Positions 20,702 to 21,890 of a DNA stretch of 21,890 nucleotides are shown here, piece by piece. The DNA comes from Methanobacteriota archaeon (GTDB lineage: Archaea > Hydrothermarchaeota > Hydrothermarchaeia > Hydrothermarchaeales > JACQPM01), in NCBI GenBank assembly GCA_016207475.1, contig JACQPM010000126.1:1-21890 (forward strand). Direction: 5' to 3'. The notes below the pieces were generated by a model. It had not been told where the DNA came from. It ran no database searches and saw nothing but the letters and a program-made list of their open reading frames with translations. Made by a program: the position numbers and the translations under genes. The stretch's first letter is position 1. Each line of letters starts with the position of its first letter.

Positions 20702-21890
20702 CGGACCTGAGGGCCTTCCTGGAAGGGGCCCTGGTGGTCGAGGAAGAGGTCTCCCAGGACTTCGAGGCCGCCAGGGTCCTCCAGGCCAACAGGGGGAGGA
20801 CGGTCCTCTTCCGGCGCATCCGGGGGCGCACCATGCCCGTTGTCGGCAATATCTGCCCCACGAGGGAGCGGCTCTGCTCTGCCCTGGGGACCACCAGGGA
20901 GGGGTACCTGGGGCACGTGGCGGCCGCCCTGGAGGGCCCCGTTGAGCCTGTCATCACGGAAAGTGAGGGGCCATGCCAGGAGGTCACCCTGGGGAGCCTC
21001 GACGACCTGCCGATCCTCCGCCACTTCGAGGGGGACGGGGGGAGGTACATAACCTCCGGCATCGTCGTCGCCAGGGACGAGGAGCTCGGGCGAAATGCCT
21101 CTGTCCACCGGCTCATGGTCTCGGGCCAAAGGAAGCTGGGGATCAGGATGGTGGAGCGCCACCTCTACGAGTACTACAGGAGGGCCGAGGCTCGGAACGA
21201 GCCGCTGGAGGTGGCGGTGGCCATAGGCGTCCACCCGGCGGTCCTCTACGCCGCCTCCTACTCCGCGCCAATAGGCTACGACGAGTTCAGGCTGGCAGGC
21301 GGCCTCCTGGGGAGGCCGCTGGAGCTGGTCCGGTGCAAGACCGTCGGCCTGGAGGTCCCGGCCCAGGCGGAGGTGGTCATCGAGGGGCGGATACCGCCCG
21401 CCCGGCTGGAGGACGAGGGCCCCTTCGTGGACGTGACGGGCACATACGATATAATCCGCCCCCAGCCCTGCATAGAGGTGACCGGGATAACCACCCGCCG
21501 CAATGCAGTATACCAGGCCCTGCTGCCGTCCAGCCCGGAGCACAGGCTCCTGATGGGGATGCCCAGGGAGTGCGGGATCTACACCTCCGTGAGCAAGGTA
21601 GCCAAGGTTAAGAACGTCTGCCTCACCGAGGGGTCCTGTTCATGGCTCCACGGGGCCGTATCCATCGAGAAGGTGACGCCGGAGGACGGGAAGAGGGCCA
21701 TCATGGCGGCCCTGGAAGGGCACAAGAGCATGAAGCACGTGGTCATAGTGGACAGCGACATAGACGTCTTCGACCCCCAGGCCCTGGAGTTCGCCGTTGC
21801 CACCCGCTTCCAAGCCGACAAGAACGCTATCATACTGCCAAACATGAAGGGCTCCTCCCTCGACCCGTCGGCGGGGAAGGGGGCCCTCAC
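20698..21890 (+). CDS. UbiD-family prenyl-FMN decarboxylase, 3' end outside window
   Basis: The frame is open from an ATG overlapping the ubiX stop to the window edge: 397 codons are visible and family members have about 420-490 residues. Seen: VLFRRIRGRTMPVVGNIC (36-53), the prenyl-FMN and catalytic segment RNASVHRLMVSG (132-143) with N133 and R138, EGRIPPARLEDEGPFVDVTG (229-248) carrying the catalytic acidic residues, and VVIVDSDIDVFDP further on. Two roles are known for archaeal-type UbiD: MqnL, the decarboxylase of the futalosine menaquinone route, and trans-anhydromevalonate-5-phosphate decarboxylase of the archaeal mevalonate pathway. The short N-terminal part resembles the latter; the mqn genes favour the former. 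Sequence alone does not decide. Confidence 0.9.
   Translation, partial: MTDLRAFLEGALVVEEEVSQDFEAARVLQANRGRTVLFRRIRGRTMPVVGNICPTRERLCSALGTTREGYLGHVAAALEGPVEPVITESEGPCQEVTLGSLDDLPILRHFEGDGGRYITSGIVVARDEELGRNASVHRLMVSGQRKLGIRMVERHLYEYYRRAEARNEPLEVAVAIGVHPAVLYAASYSAPIGYDEFRLAGGLLGRPLELVRCKTVGLEVPAQAEVVIEGRIPPARLEDEGPFVDVTGTYDIIRPQPCIEVTGITTRRNAVYQALLPSSPEHRLLMGMPRECGIYTSVSKVAKVKNVCLTEGSCSWLHGAVSIEKVTPEDGKRAIMAALEGHKSMKHVVIVDSDIDVFDPQALEFAVATRFQADKNAIILPNMKGSSLDPSAGKGAL

Overview
The window looks like a piece of chromosome from a euryarchaeal-type, probably thermophilic archaeon. The threonyl-tRNA synthetase has the archaeal N-terminal editing domain, and cobalamin synthesis uses the archaeal enzymes CobY and CobZ. 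Promoters are TATA boxes about 26 nt ahead of start codons, with several apparently leaderless genes. Codons are G+C-rich and favour AGG for Arg and ATA for Ile. The species cannot be named from this sequence.

Layout. Positions 1-2995 (minus) hold mqnE-mqnA-mqnC, the core of the futalosine route to menaquinone; mqnC runs off the left edge. Positions 3041-3278 contain no convincing protein gene, but hold a good archaeal promoter followed by strong inverted repeats on the minus strand, a candidate structured RNA. Positions 3279-10184 (minus) form one tightly packed ten-gene unit: cobD, a Cys-rich small-domain protein, cbiP, cbiB, a QueG-like iron-sulfur protein, cobZ, cobS, cobY, a tandem zinc-ribbon protein and a split-barrel flavoprotein. 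Gaps are 0-1 nt or genes overlap by up to 14 nt. Together they convert cobyrinic acid diamide to the nucleotide-loop stage of adenosylcobalamin, with a few unassigned helpers.

A cupin gene diverges from cobD and shares one TATA element with it. thrS (minus) and a YjbQ-family gene (plus) diverge from a second shared promoter. Positions 12973-16413 (plus) form a signalling cassette: two paralogous small membrane/coiled-coil proteins, a multi-pass PAS histidine kinase, and an HD-domain nucleotide hydrolase whose start overlaps the kinase stop. Positions 16404-18573 (minus) encode an S49 signal-peptide-peptidase-like protease and a membrane-anchored GldG/DUF4350-like protein.

Positions about 18660-20120 are an A+T-rich island carrying one exported protein (ZU5-like beta domain, Thr/Pro linker, ten-Cys tail). 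It is bounded by two imperfect 31-bp direct repeats. On the right, ubiX-ubiD (plus) make prenylated FMN and a prenyl-FMN decarboxylase; ubiD is cut by the window edge. These could serve menaquinone synthesis (MqnM/MqnL) or the archaeal mevalonate pathway.

No tRNA, rRNA, CRISPR array, transposase or integrase was recognised. The points most worth a second look are the structured RNA candidate at 3041-3230, the repeat-bounded exported-protein island, the small-membrane-protein/kinase/HD cassette, and the unassigned redox and Cys-rich proteins of the cobalamin operon.
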